This document shows, in pieces, positions 59,501 to 64,000 of a stretch of 64,000 nt of DNA (the first letter of the stretch is position 1; each line of letters begins with the position of its first letter). Origin of the DNA: Chamaea fasciata. Taxonomy: Eukaryota; Chordata; Aves; Passeriformes; Sylviidae. The DNA lies in the NCBI GenBank assembly GCA_029207755.1, contig JARCOQ010000005.1, forward strand, positions 58,229,414-58,293,413, read 5' to 3'. A program made the position numbers and the translations under genes. The notes under the pieces were generated by a model. It did not search any database. It was not told where the DNA came from and was given only the letters and a program-made list of their open reading frames with translations.

Positions 59501-60356
59501 GCTATTTTTACACTGAAAATAGTTGAAATGCACGTATCTGGCCTGAGTAAGGAATAAAATTATTAAAAGTATAAGGCTGTAAAATACAGTGAAACTCAAT
59601 AATGCACAGGTAAATAGAGGAAGACAGTCTTCCTGGGAGGGGATGCACAGGAAAGATGTTAGAGTCCACAAGAGAAGATACATCCATATCTCCCTTTACT
59701 CAGAAACAATGAGTGACATTTGCAAAAGCCATTTCCTGGCTGAAAGACCTGGAATCAGCTTTGAAACAGTGTTTTTTTGTTAGTTTTTTTTTAAAATTAG
59801 CTCCTTTTAAAACACCAACTCCAATCCTACTTACCTTACACAGCAGCAATCCTGACAAACAAACAAAAGCCTAGCATCCCATCAATCCAGAGACAAGGCC
59901 CAGATACAACCTCTTCATGTTCATTATCTTAAGCAGGAAAGATGCTCTGTTAGTGCTTTTGGTTTCCTTTTATATCCACGTCCCCTCATTACTCGACTGC
60001 TGTTCTGCTTATCCACTCCCAGAAAAGCCACTGTGGAGCCACAGGAAATTCATCCATCTCCTCTGGGAGAAAAATCCTCTGCAAATAAACCCCATGTGCT
60101 GCCTGCCAGCCACTCAACAGCACAGGAAACCTCTGCTAACACCACATTTCTTGCAGTCAGTGCCCTCTGAAAGCCCAGCCATGCACGAGGGAGCTCAGCA
60201 CACCCAGAAACATCTCCATCATCACAGGAAAACCTCCCAGGACAGCTGCATCTTAAACCTGGCTGGATTTAAGAGAAGGGGTGAGACGTGGCTCAGGCTG
60301 TGTGACAATGATATGTGATGAACAATTTGCTCTAAAGGCAGTTTGAGGCCTCTTTT

Positions 60357-60395
60357 GAGAAAAATTAAGTAGAGAAAAATTAAGTAGAGAAAAAT
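60357..60395 (+). repeat. 15-base tandem repeat, 2.6 copies
   Basis: The unit gagaaaaattaagta occurs twice exactly (60357-60371, 60372-60386), followed by a partial third copy gagaaaaat. It is a small minisatellite with no associated feature. Confidence 0.9.
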
Positions 60396-62945
60396 GTTCA
60401 CCTTGGGAAAACTAATGCTGCTATTAAAACAATTTGCTTATTCTTTATCTAGTTGTAGAAGTTCTTGAAATAAATGACATTTTTATCTTTCAGCAAGGCT
60501 TCTCACTCCAAGGTATGTGAAAATTCTGGATGCTGGTACTGCAGTGGACCTGCTATTCAGCTAGCCAACTGCACGAACACCACACAGCTGCAGCACAGGA
60601 AGAAAAGTGAGGGTGAGAGACTTCTTATTACAGGTGCACCTTGCTGAAGGGTCAAATTACTGTTTCAGTGCTTACTGGTATTTTCTAAATGAAAAGTAGT
60701 GAATGCTATGAAAATGCTACTTTTTTTTTTTTAGTCTATCTTCTGGAGAACAAGAAAGTGCTTCCTAAAACCAAAATCAAAATGTCTACTTTATGTACAA
60801 TCTCCCTCAGACCAAATTCATTTTCCTCACCCTTGGTTGCACAATAATAGGCTATCAAGGCTGTGCAATAAAACCCCACATGATAAATTGAAAATTACAG
60901 CAAGAAAAAAAAAATCTCAGTCTAGCTTAAGAATATCCCAGCTGAAAAAACAGGCTCCATCTCGGTATTCATGAGACAAAGTAGCAATAAATCTTGTTTA
61001 GAAGTTAACCCCAATCATGCTGAAATAATGAAAGTCTCTAGCGGACTACAGAAAGGACATGGAAAAAGAAAGCCAGAAGAGGCGAAGGCACATGGCTCCT
61101 CACCCCAACAGACCCTGAATTATGTGCTTCAGTGGAGGAAGTGACATTGTGTGTATTTTACTTTACTGTTGTTTTCACAACCCATTTTACCATCCCATTC
61201 AATTACACCTTTATAGGGCCTGAACTGTTTTCCAGCTGCAGCACTAGATTTAAAAATAATTTGACCTCCCAGACCTCAGATGGGAATGATGCTTAGAGCT
61301 GCCTCCACTATTACAAGGCACAATTAAGAGAAGTAATTTCCTTATAAAACTCAGCATTACAAAAGCCTTGTTAAAGAAAAACGCTTAAACACGTGTACCA
61401 AAAACTGACTGGTTTTAGGTTTCAGTAAGAAGACAAGTACTGCAAGATGGTGTAGCTTGTCACAGATGTAGTTTATAGGTTTTACTGCAGTGTTGGACAG
61501 AAAAGAAATAGTCATGGCTAAATTTTCTTAAGCAGGGGCATGTAATAGAGAAGAAACCAGCCTATTTTGGTTTTAATGTCTTGGACTTGCTTACAACCCC
61601 TGAAGAAGAGGTCACTGCAACATGATAGGAAAAAGAGAATCATAAAGCAGTCTTTGCATTTGCTTCTTGATGGAAAGAAAGATTATCTCTCCAGCTCACT
61701 CTGAGTTACTGCCAGGATTTTTAATGAAATGGCAACAGGGATAAAAACAATCTCCAATATATTTGCAACCTTGCAACTGAAAGCAAGGAGCTTTCCAATT
61801 GCAATCAAAACCCAGCGTTTTTTTGCTAACTATCCTGTCTTTAAATAGGTGATCCTGGCTCTTTCTGCCTCAAGGCACAGAGTTACAGAGGCTGTAGCAG
61901 TGGTTATTCTGACTGTGCCAAGAATCAGTATCTTTGATATTTCTGAATGCAGCCAGAAACATAAAGATAGACTGTGGTAGGGGAACTCAGAGTTTCATTT
62001 TTCAACGTACAATTACTGGGTATGAAAAGAAAATGCGATTCCCAAAAGTATATGGTAAAAGAATGATTAATTTACATAAATGTTGCTGAAGCTGAGCTGG
62101 GGGTTGATTTGCTTTGCCTTCCTGACAGCTGCAGTGAGAAGCCAGGTTTTCAAGCATGCATTGAATTCCTGAAAATTGGTCCTCAGCTCACCCAGGCAAT
62201 CCACAGCCTGAACTCAGCACAAGGCAGGAGGTGCAGCTGCCCTGTGTTAGAGCTGACCACAAAATAAGAGTTCATTACTCTGGATAAAATGCTAAAAGGT
62301 GAAGGTTTTCTTAAACAGAAACACCACCAAGGTTGTGCATTTCTCATTTTAAGCTTAAAGACCCATCTAGTTTTATTTTTTCCTTCCTAATACTACAAAA
62401 TTTTTCACTTTTTAATCATTACTTCTTTCCCTTGAAGATGTTAATATAATTTCAAGTGGACTAACAATACAGAAGTGTTTTTAAATTCTATTAGCAATTT
62501 AAGGTTCAATTTCACTTATAGTTGATAAAGTGATTTATTTTAAAACAGAGTTATGGCAGTTATTACTCTGGCATAAAGCTCCATCTCACAACAGATTTGG
62601 TTGGAAGAAATTAGGTAGGTTAAGAGGAAGAAAGAGTAAATCAAATTCTAGAGGGCAAGAAAAGTGGCAATGCAAAACTCATAATAGGCTTTTTTAAAGT
62701 ATTTTCAATGGATAAAAACATAAAAGCACAAAAAGAATACACAAAAGCTGTCAAGGGGCTGACTTCCAATCACCACTGACATTTATAGAGCACTGGCAAA
62801 CCAAGTTGCATGAAAAACAGCTGTACATCCTAGCCTCCAAAACTAAAATATTCTGGCGACTACTCAAAGATCTTCAATAAAATTAATATCAAGAACACAC
62901 CAACCATATAAAACTACATCTCTATCCATGTCTTACCTGCTTAGC

Positions 62946-63597
62946 TGATTTAAGGGGTAACAAGTTAAGATTTTAGTTAGAGGGATAGAAGCAATTTATA
63001 TTGATTAAGAGTTTAGTTAGAAGAGTAGAAGCAATGTAGGATGGTTAATTATTAGCAGATGGACCTAGTTAGAGCTAAGACAATATATAATTTGCTTGAC
63101 TTAGTTGTGTTTGTAGAAGGAGACAAGAAAGATGAGCCACTGTGAAGATGAAGGAACCATGGCTGTACCTGGGCCTCAAAACCACTCAGAACCAGGCAGG
63201 AGAGCTTGGACTACGCCCAAGGGGCCAGACAGCCTGCCAACAAAGACAAAGGTGAGAAGTTTACCTCGAGGAAGACTTCATCCTAAGGGACCACTGACCC
63301 ATTTCAAAACCCACTGACCCAATTTCAGTGAGGGACTGCGCAGGCATGAAAGGACTTTGAGCTCATTTTAATATGAAGCAGGGGAGTGGGCATGGTCAGG
63401 TAATAAATATAGGCATGTTTATATAGGCATGTTGAATGGTTATATGAATATGTAAGATTTTGTAGATAGTCAAAGCCCTGTGATTTTTGCACACGTCTTT
63501 GGGAGGTTACTCTCTGTGTTGCCTGGTGCTGAATTAAACATACCACTTAGTAACTTTAATTAGTTGGAGAGTCTTTGTCCTTGCTTTATTTGCTTCA
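62946..63597 (+). mobile_element. Endogenous retroviral LTR copy (longer copy)
   Basis: This is a longer relative of the LTR at 40740-41058. Its U3-like part carries a duplicated block, and its R/U5-like part has ATTAAA at 63533-63538 followed by taccacttagtaactttaat and gttggagagtctttg. A CA end at 63597 followed by TGG would fit an LTR-primer-binding-site junction, but I see no clear tRNA match or internal coding sequence in the 400 bases that follow. The 5' limit at 62946 (tgatttaagg) is a guess. Frames inside it, such as 63132-63317, are incidental. Confidence 0.72.
62968..63048 (+). repeat. Imperfect tandem duplication inside the LTR U3
   Basis: Two copies of a block of about 40 bases occur back to back: ttagttagagggatagaagcaattta-tattgattaaga and ttagttagaagagtagaagcaatgta-ggatggttaatt. 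Duplicated enhancer-like blocks are common in retroviral U3 regions. That these are enhancers is inference. Confidence 0.7.
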
Positions 63598-64000
63598 TGG
63601 CAACTCACTGTGCAGTAAAATGGCAATGGGAATTGCTGCCAAAATAAGGTGAGCTCCAGCTTTACGAAGTGCCTACGAACATCTCAAAGGGGTCTGCAGA
63701 TTCAGTCCTTCTTCCTCATTGTATTTATGTCTTGGACAACAAACCAAGGAGATAGTTTTCCTCTCAGATTTGTGACTTTAGGAAACCTTGTTGCTGACTT
63801 GATATAGACCAAAATATTGAGTTTTCCCTTTAATATATTCCCACTTGTTTGACAACCAACCCCCATCCACACCTATTTTTTGGAATTTTTTACTTTTTCT
63901 TCCCTGCTTTTCTCATATGTTTCGCTGTGTGCCTCATCTGAGACAGCAGATAGTCATGGCGTGTGAGAGAAGCTGTTTGTGAAACAAATACTTATCCTTC

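Larger units (their letters stand above)
42614..64000 (-). other. BICD1: Part of BICD1 upstream intron (intron 2, at least 21 kb)
   Basis: No minus-strand match to the expected exon 2 (a coiled-coil exon ending ...VQDLKE) was seen, so this whole stretch is read as the intron feeding the acceptor at 42614-42615. It contains two CR1 fragments, one long LTR copy, G runs of 16 and 24, an A/CAAA-rich block, and several TA microsatellites. Open frames up to 140 codons (for example 52828-53250) show no domain, composition or homology I recognise. Confidence 0.75.

Noticed and set aside
63132..63317. 61-codon plus-strand frame
   Set aside because: It lies inside the LTR copy and has no viral protein features.
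40740..63597. A single full-length provirus bounded by the two LTR copies
   Set aside because: The LTRs are too diverged, the 22 kb between them contains BICD1 exon 3 and ordinary intron, and no gag, pol or env similarity was seen.

Overview
The window is nuclear DNA from a vertebrate, most likely a bird. It is AT-rich, has long non-coding stretches, carries CR1-type LINE 3' ends and ERV-type LTRs, and has one multi-exon gene with GT-AG introns. It holds no bacterial-style operon, CRISPR array, phage or plasmid feature.

The only gene I can support is BICD1 (protein bicaudal D homolog 1), a coiled-coil dynein/dynactin adaptor, on the minus strand. Seven consecutive coding exons are readable from right to left: 42613-42461, 38717-38280, 32389-31295, 25745-25594, 18904-18587, 17620-17430 and 3966-3891. 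I number them 3 to 9, assuming the human-like layout in which exons 1-2 encode about 142 N-terminal residues. They sum to 2423 coding bases (about 807 residues), every junction keeps the reading frame, and every intron is GT-AG on the minus strand. Exons 3-5 give the long N-terminal and middle coiled coils and the linker. Exons 6-7 give the C-terminal cargo-binding coiled coil. Exons 8-9 give a non-coiled tail that has no start codon of its own and so is easily missed. Exons 1-2 (start codon, promoter) should lie beyond base 64000. The last coding exon was not found and is either below base 1 or too diverged to recognise.

Layout: 1-3890 is intron or 3' flank. 3891-42613 is the exon-bearing part, with introns of about 13.5, 1.0, 6.7, 5.5, 5.9 and 3.7 kb. 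42614-64000 is one long stretch of upstream intron. The introns hold three CR1 fragments (about 24655-24900, 44505-44640 and 49300-49570), two related LTR copies (about 40740-41058 and 62946-63597), microsatellites and homopolymers (including G runs of 16 and 24), several short perfect hairpins, and a CpG-dense patch at about 37440-37870.

I found no convincing undescribed biological system. The points most worth a second look are the two tail exons and the unfound last exon, an in-frame read-through ending after exon 7, the CpG-dense intronic patch, and the paired LTRs. Protein comparisons rest on remembered family sequence, not on a search.
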